In this document: positions 11,998 through 25,666 of the stretch, one piece after another
How the letters are laid out: each line of letters begins with the position of its first letter
Numbering within the stretch: the first letter of the stretch is position 1
Assembly: GCA_905182995.1 (NCBI GenBank)
Contig: CAJJDP010000022.1
Location: 128,986 to 192,985, forward strand
DNA from: Paramecium octaurelia
Lineage: Eukaryota > Ciliophora > Oligohymenophorea > Peniculida > Parameciidae
Direction: 5' to 3'
DNA: 64,000 bases
The notes under the pieces: model-generated
Seen by the model: only the letters and a program-made list of their open reading frames with translations
Told to the model about the DNA's origin: nothing
Databases searched by the model: none
Translations under genes and position numbers: made by a program

Positions 11998-12620
11998 TCT
12001 CTTACTTAAGTTTTCCTATATTTGTGACTTTCATTAATGCGTAATATAACCTATAAAGTCTTAATAAATAATATTATTAGTTTAGTCTTAATAAAATATA
12101 TTATTATCTTAGCATTATGACGTTGTTGACTCATAATTATTCTAGCAATGTTTAAATTCCTGATTTAAATTCTATACTTTATAACTACATCATGGTAGAA
12201 AATTAGATATCCTTACTTTATAATTCAATGAAGACAATCAAATTCCAATTAATAATTGAGATTTAATTAAATTAAAAACTTATTGCCATATTTTTAGTAA
12301 TAAGTTCTACTTGAATATTTTGTTTTTAATTTATTCTAATTTTGATTAAAACCAATAATTGATAAAAGGCTAATAGAACATAAATTCAAGATTAGGATCA
12401 AATCTGAAATAATAATATTAACACCAACTGCTTTTTAAAATATATTTTCTTGCCTTTTTCTTTAATAATATTTGATAAATTGGATTTTTTCTACTATATT
12501 TAGAATTTGTGATATATTTGCATAAAAACCTTAAATCAATAGTTTAATGTCTTATAAGATAATCAAATTCCAGATTTTCATAAAAACATCCCGCTTTAAC
12601 AAAAATAAATATTATAAAAA
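11998..12620. other. Intergenic, AT-rich
   Basis: This 623-bp stretch lies upstream of the giant surface-protein gene. It contains repeated TTATTA/TCTTAATAAA-like words near 12060-12110 but no convincing gene or RNA. It presumably holds the 3' end of the small upstream gene and the promoter of the next. Confidence 0.55.
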
Positions 12621-15600
12621 ATGAGAATTTTATTTTATCAATATACATTAATACTTTCAATAAGTGCAGTTATATATAAAATAGATTAAATTACAGCAGT
12701 CAAAAGGCTAGTGGTTAATTGGAATTAATAAAGTTTGTTAATAGGAAGCTTTTCAAAATATGTACCTTTCAATAATTTTGAAAGCTTAGGCGAAATTTCT
12801 AGAAGTGAAACTAATTCTCAATTAATTTATGCTGGTCTTGATTTAGATAATTAGAATACAAGGCTTCTGCATTTTGTATCATTTGATGAGCAAAATAAAT
12901 AAATTAAGCATGTAATAAAAATTTAGACATTATCACAATAAATTTAAGAAGAATTTATAGTGGACAATTAAAATTATGAAGGACTATGGATAGCTCAATA
13001 CTTGTACTTTAAGGGGTAATAATTGATGGTTGGCATTAAATAATAAAATGGATTTCAATAAAAATAAATTTCTTCTGATTAATTTACACAGAATTAGTTT
13101 CTTTTAATTCTTGGTGGTAGTTTGAAGGTATATAATAATTTTATTTTAGATCCTAGATACAATTCCAAATTAAACTCTTCTATTAAGCAGTTTTCCAGGA
13201 AGCTTGACTTTTTTTTTAGAATAAGATCTTTCAATTTTAGATGATATCAATTTTATCGAGAAATGTTTCCCACAATAAAATGATTAGTTATCTGATTACT
13301 TTTCTAATGACGAGGGTATGTACACAGAATTTTAAACTGAAAATGAGTATGTGAATTCATTCTTTTTATAATTTTGGATGAAAATAATACCATCAAAATT
13401 ATCCTTGAATCACATTTTAAGATTGTCTATAAATAAATCCTCTAATTTTATAGGGTAAATAGGCAGCAATAGTGTTATTATTAATTATGAATATTAGTAA
13501 GAGGATTTGTTTTATTATGTTGAATATTATTCATATGAATTCCCAATAGTAAATCCATCTTAAGAGAATCCTTACAAATAGTTTATTTAGGAATCCATTT
13601 CATATGAATTTATAACTGATTGGCATTTAATTTAAGTGAAGTACATTGAGAAAAAACTAATGGTTTAATTAGAGAATTTCATATTAAAAGAGTAAAAAAT
13701 AAAGATCTTTGATAATGTAAATTAATTTACAAATACAAAAATGAAGATTTATTTCGGAGGAAATGAATATGAAATAAGTAACAACAAAATAGAAATTGCA
13801 TCTGTCATATATGAAAATTGTTTAGACAAAAATCAATAAATATAATATTGCCATTATAGCTGTAAGACTTGTTTTGGACCATTTAGATATTAATGCTTGA
13901 GTTGTTCGGATCATTAGAATAGGATATATGATCCTATTAAAAAGAGTTGTAATTGCTAACTATGGTATTATGAAAATTAGGCTGATCATATTTGTATGGG
14001 ATAAGAATAGAAATAGTACATAGAAACAATAGAATATCTTAAGAACGATCCTAGTTATGATGAAAATGAGTAATTCAGAACATGTGCTTTTGGTTATTTT
14101 TTATACAAAGATGAGTGTATTTAATGGTATGAATTAAAAATCATCATAGTCCAGCGGCCTCATAAAAACATTTAATTTCTTGCATTACATGCTTGATAGA
14201 TCCTGATAATTGGATTTATTATGGTTATTGTGATAGTTAATATCTTGAAACACAAGGAATTGAAAACGCTGTGTTTTATTACTTTAGGTCGAATAAATTT
14301 GATCCATAGAGATAATTTATTTTAATAGATAATTAATTATCGTCATGTGGATTTTGTAGTAGTTGCGAAAGTTTGAATGAATATAATTAAGATAGGTGTT
14401 TTTTATATCCTTTTAAAAATTTAGATCAACCTTATTACATATCATGTAGCTTTGGATATGATGCTGAAACTTATCAATGCAAGTTTAATCCGGATCCGTA
14501 TTTTTTTGTGTAATGCGAAGAAAATTGTGGAGCATGTGATTTTACTGGTAGTTGCAAATATTGTATAAATCCAACCGAATATTTCTTTACTTGGGAAAGA
14601 AAATGTAGACGATGCAAAGTAAAAAATTGCAAATATTGTTTCTAATATAACAGATATGACCATAGCTAAGTATCAGTGAATTCAGACATAGCTCAAGTTC
14701 TAATTTCAAAAAATGAAGAAGATTACATTATGGCATGTGCTCTATGTAATTAAGGTTACGTATTCAATTTTTAGATAAATGAATGCGTATTAAAATAAAT
14801 AAATTATCCTTGCATTAATGGTTATATAAATGAGGATTTGCAATTTGTTTGCACAAATAATTTAGGAATCTTCAATTAACAAGAAAACAATCTTGTTTCA
14901 GAATTTCATGATTGCTTTAAATATTTTCTTAATTGCTTATCTTGTATTTAAGATAGTTTTAAGATGTTGTATTGTATCACTTGCATTGATGGATATTATT
15001 TAGATTATCACAATGGTCTTTGTATGCCTTGTGAAGATAAATTCCGAAATTCGAGTAAATGCAGTATTGAAACTTCAACCTATGATTCTTGGAAATATGA
15101 TTTAGTCAGCTTTTATTTGAATTTTATACCAAATAGTACTCCTATATAGGTGATTGGATTATATTATATAACTAATTATATACTTATAGAATGCAAAGAA
15201 GGCTATATTGATGCTTAATCAAATTGTATTCAAAAGATGGAGTCTAATTGTATTGTTTGGAGTCAAAAAGGTGAATGTTCTAAATGTTAAAATTTAGACC
15301 AAGAGAATGATGCTTAATCCTTTTTTGATAATAAATGTTAAATATGTCCTTATCCATGTAGATTTTGTCTTCCTATATCTGATTCTAAGATTTATGAAAT
15401 AAATCCGTATTTTATCATTAATTCGGATTCTAAGGCCTAAACATATAAGTGTTTGCTAAATTTAAATCAAAATGAATCATTTATTCATCAATAATCTGGG
15501 TAATAAATGCCAAAGGACACAAACAACAAAAAAATATTACGTACAATACAACAACCAGAATTTCCAAATTCTCCTACATCTAATGCTTAAAACTATATTG

Positions 15601-18600
15601 ATTTAGAATATTTAAAAAGAAGAAAGGTAACTACTTATATCGATAATTATAATGCATTCAGACAAGAAGACCCTATAAACTTAAGATCAGTACTGTTTTT
15701 TCTTTTTAATTCTACTGTTTTATACGATGGGTTTAATGAAACCTTTCATGAAAAATAGATTTCCATCTATAATTAAACAACAGTCACTTTATAAAATGTT
15801 AAATTTTTCTCTTAAAAAAACCTCGTTATCATTTCTTCTATACTAGGTGTTAGTATTTACATTAATAATATTACTTTACTCAACTAAATAAGAGATAGCC
15901 CAATATTAATAATAACAAATTTTACGCACTTACTTTTCTCAAAATTAGAAGCATATGATTTGACTTTCTCAGATGCCTCTCTCCTTAATTTAAACAAAAA
16001 TGACAATTTAACTAAATTTTATCCTTTAGTAATTCAGGAGATTATTTTAAAAAACTGTGTCTTTAAAAATAGTTCTTTAATATCTCTTTCTTCAAAGTTT
16101 TAATCAATTGAATAGATTATAATCAATAAAATAATTCTAGATAATTGTTCCTTTGAGAATTTTGAATTAATTAAACTGGAAGGTCAGTTCATAGTTGTTA
16201 ATAATTTTGTATTAGAAAACCTAAAAATTGTTAGTTCTAATTTTACAAATAGTTAATTTTTATTAATTCAAAATACTAACTTTAGTTTGCTAGGTGGAAT
16301 AATTTTACAAGGTTGCAAACTGAGTTAAACTACATTAATATCACTCAACCCATATAGCACATTAAAAAAAATATAATTTCTTAATACTTATTTGGATAAT
16401 TCAGTTTTCTTATTTTATACTGAAACTATTAAGTTTGGATACATACATAAAATAGATGACATTTATATGGAGGATATCTTAATTTATGGTATGAATCCAA
16501 TCAAAATTTCTCAGAACTTACATGAATCTTCCTCAATTGAATTGAATAAAATTACATTAAGTTAAATAAAATTTAATTATCCTCTTTAAAATTTCATGCA
16601 GGAAAATAGAGCAATTTGTATATTCGATTTATCGAGCAATAACATAGATATATCCCTACTAAGGAATGATTAGATCAATAATTTTTGGATTTTGTGTATT
16701 AACAACTCAAACGTAATTAATATAGATAATATTCAAATAAATTCAATTCAAGTATTTTCATCTGATTCAATTGAAAACACTTCAAAATCGAGTCTAAGTC
16801 CCTTAAACTCGGGATTACTTTATTTAAAATAAGTGCTAACAGCTACTTTTTCAAACATTATTATAAGATCTTAGAGTCTAATTGATTCATCTATGATTTA
16901 TATCAATTCAAAGAATGAACAATAAATAAAAACTCAATCACTTTCATTTTCAAATATTGTATTTGAAAATAATATGTTGGTTAAAACCTAAAGCTTTTCA
17001 ATAACTACTCTACTCTATCTAGAATTTGAAGGTAAATGTATTATATAGATTTCTGATATCACTTTTATTAGAAATTATGTATTACATAAAATTTTCGATT
17101 GCTTTACAATATCCCCAAGCCTTATTTGCATAATAGCCTAATCTTTGGCTTAATTAAAAAATGCTATATTTAAAGAAAATGAATATGTGAATTCTTGCTT
17201 TTCATCATTATATATCAAATCATCAGAAATTTAAATGGAATTTATTAAGGCGTAAGGTATTAATGTATTTGATTTTGATTTAACAAGATATTTGTCTTCA
17301 AATAATAATTTTAACTATGGAGGTTTCTCCTATTTATAAGGTTCCTAAATTACAATTTTCAATTCAAATTTTGAAAATGCATTGGTTTAAGAAACTGCCT
17401 ATTTTAATGTTTATCTATAAAATGAAGGTAATATGATTATTAATAATACTACAATTAGTAGTATAATAGTTTCAACTACGTTAGATAATAATTATAATGA
17501 AGCATTATTTGTGATTGACAGTACGAATTCAAATCTAAATATTGACATCAATAATATGTAATTTTAGAATATTCTAAGTCGATATACATCTGGTATCTTA
17601 AAAATTAATCCCTCCAAAAGTAAAAACTAACTTAGGTTAAATAATATTGTTGTAGAAAATGTTTTATCTAAAGAACAATACTTTTTAGATTTGATTTGCA
17701 CAAATAATGTTGATAATTCAGTAGAGATTTCTGACTTTTCTTTGACCTTAGAAAAAACCTTTTTTAAGAAGTACCATGAATTTGTTTATATTGATGATAA
17801 TCCCAACTAATTATCTTAAATAGATATTTAAGGAATGATTGTAATTACTAATAGGTATGATTAAACTAATAAATATGTAGCTCAATAATATTGTCAAGGT
17901 TGCATTTTAGTGGTTTTGCTCCAATTACAATTTTATGTCTAGAAGATGCTCCAAAAGTTATTATCAATCTTCTAGTTTTTGAATAAATAGAAGTAGCAAC
18001 ACAAAAGCTTAATATTATAAATCACTAATATTCTGGAAACTAATCAAAAATAATCAACATGTACCTTTGTTAATTGGTAATAAAAGACACACATCAAAAT
18101 CCTATGATTCATGTAGAATCTTTCTTTGAAATCTAATAAAATTTTCCTAAGAAATTAATTCTAAGAGACTTTCTAATTGTTAATAATACATGTTCGACTT
18201 GTCCAAGTGGGTTGATTTGCTTCAAATAGATTAAAAACCTTTTTCTTAATAATTTGATATTCTACTATAATCAATGTGGATTATTGTCTTGTTTGGTGCT
18301 TAATCATGTGAATCAGAGTGTTATCTTAAAAAAGAGTAGATTTATTAAGAATTCTGGAACTCATGGAGGAGCTATCAATGTATAAGTTAATAAAATAGAG
18401 ATGACCAATATTTTGTTTATGTAAAATTCTGCTGAAAATGGTGGGGCTCTATATTCATAATCTTCTTTTACGAAATTAGAGACATTAATATCAGATTTAT
18501 ATCTAATTAAAAATACTGCTGATTTTGGAGGAGCTATTTATTTAGAAAATCGCAATTTTAAACAAGAGGAATTGTTGAAAGCTTATTTAATAGAAAATAA

Positions 18601-20939
18601 AGGGAAAACTTATGTAGACAATATCAAAGAAGACCCATCCCAACTCAAATTATCCATTTTTAACTAAGAATTGGATACCAAATCAATAGCTAATATGGGA
18701 TAACCTGACTTTGAAAAATATAAACTTAAAACCAATACCATTTACATTCCAAGTGGACAATAAATTAGTAATTATAGTATTCAGGATTTAGAAAAGCAAG
18801 TTTTCTAAATCTACAATTTAAATCCAAAATTATATGCTATCAATAACTTAGGAGAAAAATAAATCAATTTATAGGGATATTAATGTGTATTAAAAAAATT
18901 AAATGAAGATGGAATATTATATTCAAATCAAGAATAAATAATACCTTTTGATTTGGAGAGCTAATCTTTTGATTTTTCAAATTTAATTATAAGTCTAGAT
19001 CCTTATTTGAAATCTGAAACCATTTTTGTTTTTGATTGCAATTGCTTTAATGAGTCTTAATATAAGTTTTATTTAAGTGTTAAGTCTTTTCCTTGTTAAA
19101 TAGGAGAATTTTATTATTTTACTCAATGTATGAAATGTGACGAATCTAAAGGATTTTATTCAGTTGAACCTAGAGCTACTTTTTGTTAAAAAATAGACCC
19201 AAATATCATTCAAGCTAATACAGCAAGTGATATCTAGTTATAACCAGGATTTTGGAGGTCTAATTATAGAAGCAAATTTATCAATAAATGCACAAGATAG
19301 AAGACCTTATGTCTTGGAGGTTGGAAGCCTGGCGATGAATCTTGTAGTCTAGGTTACATTGGAGCATTATGTGAGGAGTGTGATATATACAACATCAAAG
19401 GAGATGGCCAGTATTTTAAAAATAGGAACAGTAAATGTGTTTTTTGCAGTGAATTCGGATTATCTATATTCATATCACTGTTATTTGGATCATTGTATTA
19501 ATGTTCATTATTTATTTAGAACCATAGGTTCAATGATACTTACTGTAAGCAGTGTAAACACCATTTTTAAAAGCTTTCTTAAATTTAAATTAACCTCTAA
19601 ACATTATAAGATTTTATTTAATCATAGCTTAGGTAAAAATTAATTATATTTAGACTAATCTGCTGCCTTAATTAAAACAGTTGTCAATTACTTTTAGATT
19701 TTAGTCAGAATTAAATCATTTCATTTAGAACTCTATTTTAATATTATCGATGTACTTACTCCTCTAAGTAATCCTATTAGCACATAATCCTATACTTATG
19801 AATGCTTTTTAAGTCAACAAACAGAATTATAGATTATATACATTAGTCTCATTATTAACTTGTTGGCACCAATCTTTTTCTATTTTATATTTTTATCTAT
19901 ATACTTAATTTTGATATAGAAAAAGATGCTAAAATTGACACCAACTATTTATGCAACTGCCATATTTTATTTATTTTTTTATGCTCAACCAAACATCATT
20001 CTAGAATTAGGAGAATTGATTACTGCGAGAAATATATCTGAAATTTCATACATAAATCGAAATGTCTCTATACTTTACTTTACAAGCACTCATATTTCTT
20101 GGGTCTTATTTTTTATAACCCCAATTTTATTGATAACTGGTATCATAATCCCTATGATATTATTCCTCATATTATATAACAAAAGATACAATCTTAATCA
20201 AGAAAAAGTCAGGAAAATATGGGGATACATATTTAATGATTATAAGGAATCTTCATTTTATTGGGAAATTTTTAGAGTATCTGAAAGAGAAATTTTATTG
20301 TTATCTCTCATCATATTTGAGGAATAAATTGAAATTAAAGTTATTTTAACATTTTTGATATTGTTTTTGTATCACGTTATTGTTTTAAACAAAAAACCTT
20401 TTAATATGGAAACATTAAATCGATTTGAATAAAAGTGCATTACATTATCCAGTTTGATTTTTCTGATTTGTGGAATTAAATATCAAGTTTAGATATTATA
20501 AATACCATCAATTGATTTCATTTTGCAAACATTACTACTAATTGTATTCATCATATTTTTTTACATTTTAATAAAACAAACAATTTCAACATACTATCAG
20601 AAGTATACTGATAGATTAGATGGTATTAGGAAAAGTATATTATAAAGATTCCCAAAAATCTTAAAAATATGCCCTTTTTTGAGAGATTATCTTAAATTAA
20701 GAGGCTAAATATAGATCAAAATTAAGTCAAGAGTTAAATTAATTAAGGAATCTTTACTCATGAATAAAGGAGAAAATATAATGTCAAGTTAGCATCAAAA
20801 TCTACTATCATGTTCCTTGTAAAAAAGCATTTATCCTGAAGAATAACCTTTAAATTTTTCAAATCTTTAGCCATATTAAAAAAAAAATAACGAAAAAGAT
20901 AAATCACAGTTTGTAAAAGATTTAGTTCCTTTTATTTGA
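12621..20939 (+). CDS. Giant surface protein: lectin-like, Cys-rich, beta-helix and multi-TM, about 2740 aa
   Basis: The gene starts MRILFYQYTLILSISAVIYK, a signal peptide. Residues about 30-380 are LamG/ConA-like beta-strand sequence. A long Cys-rich furin/growth-factor-receptor-type region follows with many CxxC pairs (CHYSCKTCFGPF, CKYCINP, CITCIDGYYLD). The middle third is a parallel beta-helix pattern, Asn/Ser-rich short strands with pectin-lyase-like repeats such as NSAENGGALYS. A Cys-rich stem (CLGGWKPG) then leads into several hydrophobic helices (IISLIINLLAPIFFYFIF, WVLFFITPILLITGIII and others). A charged cytosolic tail ends at TGA 20937-20939. Four introns fit: 13128-13149, 14127-14149, 17855-17880 and 19495-19519. 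Large proteins of this plan are typical of ciliates; ligand and role are unknown. Confidence 0.9.
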
Positions 20940-21312
20940 TAGTATTAATTAATTTTAACATAAAGCAATTATTATTATAATAATATTAACCACTTATTCT
21001 AATTAATCATTTGTTTGTTCTTTAAAATTAGTTTTTAATTGTAAAATTGAATCATTTAATACTCAACCAAGAGTCTTGACCATCAAATATTACTATTTTT
21101 CTCATAATAATAAAACCAAGCCAAGTATATATTAGATGTGTTTAATTATAAAATTCATCTATAAAACTAAGTTAAGTCTGGATAATGAAATACTAAAGAA
21201 GTATTTATTAATAATAATAAATGATTTCTAATTTAAATTTATTTAAAAATATATTATATTTAAGTAATATCAGAAGAATTTAATTAGAATAACTTTGAGA
21301 AATCATGTTTTA
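20940..21312. other. Convergent intergenic gap
   Basis: 373 bp of AT-rich DNA between the 3' ends of the giant surface-protein gene (+) and the next gene (-). No gene or RNA is seen. Confidence 0.6.
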
Positions 21313-22551
21313 TCAAACTTTGATCAACAACTATCCAAAAGTAATGTTTTTTTAGTGTTTTTTTCTGGGAGCATTAAAAATATTTCTTTAATTAGTTTTT
21401 TTTGGACTTGGCTTATTTCTAGATAATGTTGTTGGGGAAATATTAGTGAGTGTGATTTGTGAAAATGGTTTAATTTCTAATGGTAGAAGCTTAATTTTAG
21501 GTTTTTTTCTTTTTTCTTCCAATAATTTAATTGATGGTATCGGTGAACATCTGCTAATAGTATTATTGACAGGAGACAGATTATTTGTAATTGATGTTTG
21601 AAAATGCTCTACATGATTTTAGTTCAGATATTTTGGACATGCTATCTTAATATCTTTAATTTTGCTCTATCCTAATTATGATTTATCAACCAAACTTTGA
21701 AGAGTTCTAGGATTGTATTTCAAAATATTTTTATATGCTTATTTTGGATTTGAAGTAGTTAATTATTTAATATTAACTATGTTTTCATCGTCTGATTAAT
21801 CATCTTCTTCGTCATCTTCTTATTGCAAAGTAGGAAGATTAGCAATATTTTATGGAGATTAGTCATCATTCTTCTTATCGTCTTCTTCAAATTTATTGAG
21901 TCTGAGATTGATGTTGAAATCATCTTAGGAACCAATTTGCTTGATTAATTTGATTTTGCCATCTTCCACTAATTCTAATCTGAATATAAGTTGTGATTCA
22001 AAAGGTGCTGTAATTGGTAAATAGAATGTTTTAAGTCTCTAAGAGAACGACTAAACCTTCGAATTTTTTTTATCAGTAAGGTGTTTTCGAGGGGATAATG
22101 AATTGTACCGATGAAAAAAGACAGAAGATCTTGAAATGGGTTTTGAAGGTGTCTGAGCAGCCTCAATCGGATAAAGACTTTAAGGATTAGGTATACTAGC
22201 CTAATGATTGTAAAAGACTGTATTGTGATGTCTATTTTGTCGTTTCTTTGGTTGATGTTCTTATTGTTGCATAATATCAATGATAGTTTTTTTTTGAATG
22301 AGATGTCTTTTATTCCTCATCTTCATACGCTTTCTTTACTGCAATTTTTCATTTTGCTCCTTGAGTTTTGTTATAATATGTTGGTAGGGTTGAAATTATG
22401 GAAGTACTGTTGTTACATAGAGCATTTTTTTATTGTGTAATCCACAGTCCAAACATTCGCAAGAACGCTTCCTATTGAAAATAAGAGAGGATTGGAGAGG
22501 AAGTTGTTGGGCTTGGTTTTTGAATGAGCTTCCAGATAATCGATTTCGCAT
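21313..22551 (-). CDS. Basic protein with central acidic stretch, unknown, 412 aa
   Basis: A single exon on the minus strand runs from ATG at 22551 to TGA at 21313-21315, with no internal TGA over 413 codons. That length is unlikely by chance. The N-terminal third is basic and Gln/His-rich (KKRQNRHHN) with a CECLDCG cluster near residue 31-37. The centre has an acidic run, QQEDDEEDDQSDDEN. The C-terminal third is Lys/Pro/Ser-rich and ends KNITFGQLLIKV. No domain is recognised. The protein is probably largely disordered, possibly nuclear. It is divergent from CCT5, with 165 bp between starts. Confidence 0.75.
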
Positions 22552-22716
22552 ATTTATTAATTATTTTGGTAAAAGTAACTTTTTAATTAAAAATGAATAT
22601 AAAAGTACATAATAATAATGAATTATTAATTGATTAAATAAATTTCTTTTATAGCAATCAAATTTCTCCGGGCAATTGAGAAGCAGTGATTAAATTTAAA
22701 AATATTTATTTAAAAT
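22552..22716. promoter_or_regulatory. Shared bidirectional promoter region
   Basis: 165 bp separates the start codons of the minus-strand gene ending at 22551 and CCT5 (+). Both promoters and 5' UTRs must lie here. It is AT-rich with no recognised motif. Inferred from gene layout only. Confidence 0.5.
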
Positions 22717-24429
22717 ATGAGTTTGGCATTTGATGACTATGGCAGACCTTACATAATTTTGAGAGACCAAGGATAAAAGAAAAGAATGAAGGGTTTGGAG
22801 GCTTATAAGAGCAATATTTTGGCTGCAAAGGCCGTAGCTAATACTTTACAGTCTTCACTTGGTCCTAAGGGCATGGATAAGATGCTGGTTTCACCTGATG
22901 GAGACGTGGCAGTCACCAATGACGGTGCAACTATAGTTGAAAAAATGGTAACAATAATTGAAGATTTAATTATTTAGGAAATCTAACACCCAACAGCAAA
23001 ATTGTTAGTTGAGTTGTCATAATCATAAGATGCTGAAATAGGAGATGGAACAACAGGTGTAGTTGTTTTGGCTGGCAAATTATTGGAATAGGCATTAACA
23101 TTGTTGGATAAGGGAATTCATCCATTGAAAATTAGTGATGGTTTCGATAGAGCTTGTGATGTTGCTATAAGTAAATATTGTTATCTTAAAATTAGAGCAT
23201 TTGGAGTCAATAGCTGAGGAAATAGACATTTAAGCAAATGATCACGAGGCCTTAATCTAAGCAGCCTGCACTGCTCTAGGTTCAAAGGTTGTATCCAAAA
23301 GGAAAAGAGAATTAGGAAAAATAGCTGTGACTGCCGTTTTAGATGTTGCTGATCTCAAGAGAAAAGATGTCAATTTGGACTTAATTAAAATTCAAACAAA
23401 GACTGGTGGCAGTGTCGAAGATACCAGATTAATTTCAGGAATCCTTATTGACAAAGATATGAGTCATCCACAAATGTAGAAGGAAGTGACAGATGCTAAG
23501 ATTTGTTTATTAACATGTCCATTTGAACCCCCTAAACCTAAAACTAAACACAATATCAATATTTCCAATGCTGAAGACTATAAAAAGCTTTACCAGTAAG
23601 AACAACAATACTTTATTGACATGGTGAAACTTGTTAAAGATAGTGGTGCTAATATTGCATTGTGCTAATGGGGATTTGATGATGAAGCCAACCATCTATT
23701 ATTATAAAATGACCTCCCTGCTGTTAGATGGGTATCAGGTACAGATGTTGAATTAATTGCCATGGCAACTGGAGCTAGAATCATTCCAAGATTTTAAGAA
23801 ATTACACCTGAAAAATTAGGAAAGGCAGGATCTATTAAAGAAGTCTAATTTGGAACTTCAAATGAAAGAATGTTAGTCATTGAAAATTGTCAATGCACTA
23901 AAGCTGTTACCATTCTCATAAGAGGAGGCAGTTAAATGATTGTTGATGAAGCTAAAAGATCCATTCATGATGCTATTTGTGTGATCAGAAATTTAATTAA
24001 AGATAACAGAATCGTTTATGGTGGTGGATCTGCTGAATTGGCTTGTGCTCTCTAAGTTTTACAATATGCTGATGAAGTATACATTATAATTACAATTTTA
24101 GGTCTCTTCAGTTGAATAATATGCAGTAAGATCTTTTGCTGATGCTTTAGAAGGAATTCCAAATTGTTTAGCAGATAATTGCGGTCTTAATCCAATTACT
24201 TCTGTAGCTTAGGCTAAGTCTAGGCAATTGACTGAAAAGAACCCTAGAATCGGAATTGATTGCATGGAGTTGGTATTTATTTCAACTTAATTCAAAGGGT
24301 ACAAGTGATATGAAAGAGCAAAAGATTTACGAAACTTTGAGTTCAAAGAAATAGTAGATTTAATTGGCCACTTAAGTTGTGAAGATGATATTAAAAATAG
24401 ATGATGTTATTGCTCCAGATGACTATTGA
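22717..24429 (+). CDS. CCT5: T-complex protein 1 subunit epsilon (CCT5)
   Basis: Subunit of the cytosolic chaperonin TRiC, which folds actin and tubulin with ATP. Visible landmarks are [23 protein letters not shown], the nucleotide motif [29 protein letters not shown], and [11 protein letters not shown] at the C-terminus. The epsilon assignment rests on [18 protein letters not shown] at the start and on [17 protein letters not shown]. Four introns are removed: 22948-22977 (30 nt), 23171-23195, 24077-24101 and 24273-24297. The first is a multiple of three without in-frame TGA. TGA is at 24427-24429. Length is near the family norm of about 540. Confidence 0.95.
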
Positions 24430-24519
24430 GTATTAATATTAATTTATGTTCAAAAAGTACAAATATGTAATACATCTATCAGATATCTAAAGACATAGAA
24501 CCTCATCCAATAATTATAA

Positions 24520-25601
24520 TCAATATTTTTTCTTGGATGGTGTTATTTTAGAAAGTACAAGATTATTTTGCATAATGACTTTGTCCATTTCATTTTTCCA
24601 ATACTAATTATATTGAAACTGTACCATAACTTCTGATTATAATTCCTAATACTATTTATTCCATTCATCTTTAAGCCTTCTCTCTTTATCCTCTTTACGC
24701 TGCAATTGTTTCTCCAATTATTATATTTTAGTTTTTAGTGTTGTGTTTTCATATTCCATTGATTTGGATCTTTCCAAATTGTCATCCCACAATTACAACT
24801 TTGATTCTAAATCAATTAATTTTTATCTTAACTCCTATTATTTAAATTAATAAATACCTTCTCCTTAACAATAGACTTTTTTTAATTTAACTAGTTCTTC
24901 AAACTCTCTATTTCCTCTAAATACAATTCTTCTTTCTTTGCCATATCTTTTAATTTCTTTGAAAGCTCTTAAGTCGCTTTTGGTTCCGATATTCTTGAAT
25001 GCTGATTCATATTTTCCAATTATTGTAATTGAAGCTCATATTTTAAGTTTAATTCTTTCTCCTTATCTTTAATCATTTCTAAATAATATGACTATTATTA
25101 TACACTCATAATGCTTTCTCAATTCCTCATGCGAAATATTATATTCCTATTAAAATTGATATAATTTATTCAAAGCATCCCTTGCTATTTCACTCTGACC
25201 TTACAATTCTTCTAATAAATTAATTTCTGTTTATTTAAGTTGGTGAATTGTCTCTTCATAGGTTTCTATAAGTTTTTCATAATGCTCTCTAAAATAAATA
25301 ATTTGAATTATTACTCTTTACTATTGAAATTATCAATATATTATTAATTTGCTTGATCATCTTATAATTATTATCTTAGTTCCGAGATCTATTTTTCATA
25401 ATCTTTCATTTTTTTGGTGAGCTTATTTTCTTGTGATTTCAGACTTGATTAAGATTTCTTTTAAGTCTAGCTTTTGGGTTTCTCCTTTGGCTTTTATTAT
25501 TGCTGAACCTTCCCAGATTTATTGTGAATAAGCCCCAAATTTTTATAGATCTCAGATTCTGAATGGGAAATATCGGTTTGCCTTCCTCTTTATTATTTCA
25601 T
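24520..25601 (-). CDS. Coiled-coil protein, unknown, about 335 aa
   Basis: Read from ATG at 25601 to TGA at 24520-24522. Nearly the whole protein is Glu/Lys/Gln/Leu-rich with heptad spacing (ELRQKLIDLESKLQLWDDN, QLEKQLQRKEDKERRLKDEW). The N-terminal part carries Ser/Lys-rich disordered sequence. Three introns were identified on the minus strand: 25289-25314, 25079-25103 and 24835-24857. The end reads KITPSKKKY. The family is unknown; a cytoskeletal or basal-body role would be typical, but this is a guess. It lies tail-to-tail with CCT5, with 90 bp between. Confidence 0.8.
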
Positions 25602-25666
25602 AGAAAATGATCAAATTAAATAATTATTTAAAAATATCAATATTAAATCCTCTATTTTGATGATAA

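Noticed and set aside
19359-19643. 94-codon open frame in the middle of the giant surface-protein gene
   Set aside because: Its first half is out of frame with the Cys-rich stem and its second half is simply the exon after the 19495-19519 intron; it is not a separate gene.
21975-22440. Two overlapping open frames on opposite strands
   Set aside because: Both are shadows of the 412-residue minus-strand gene 21313-22551, which reads through in another frame under the ciliate code.
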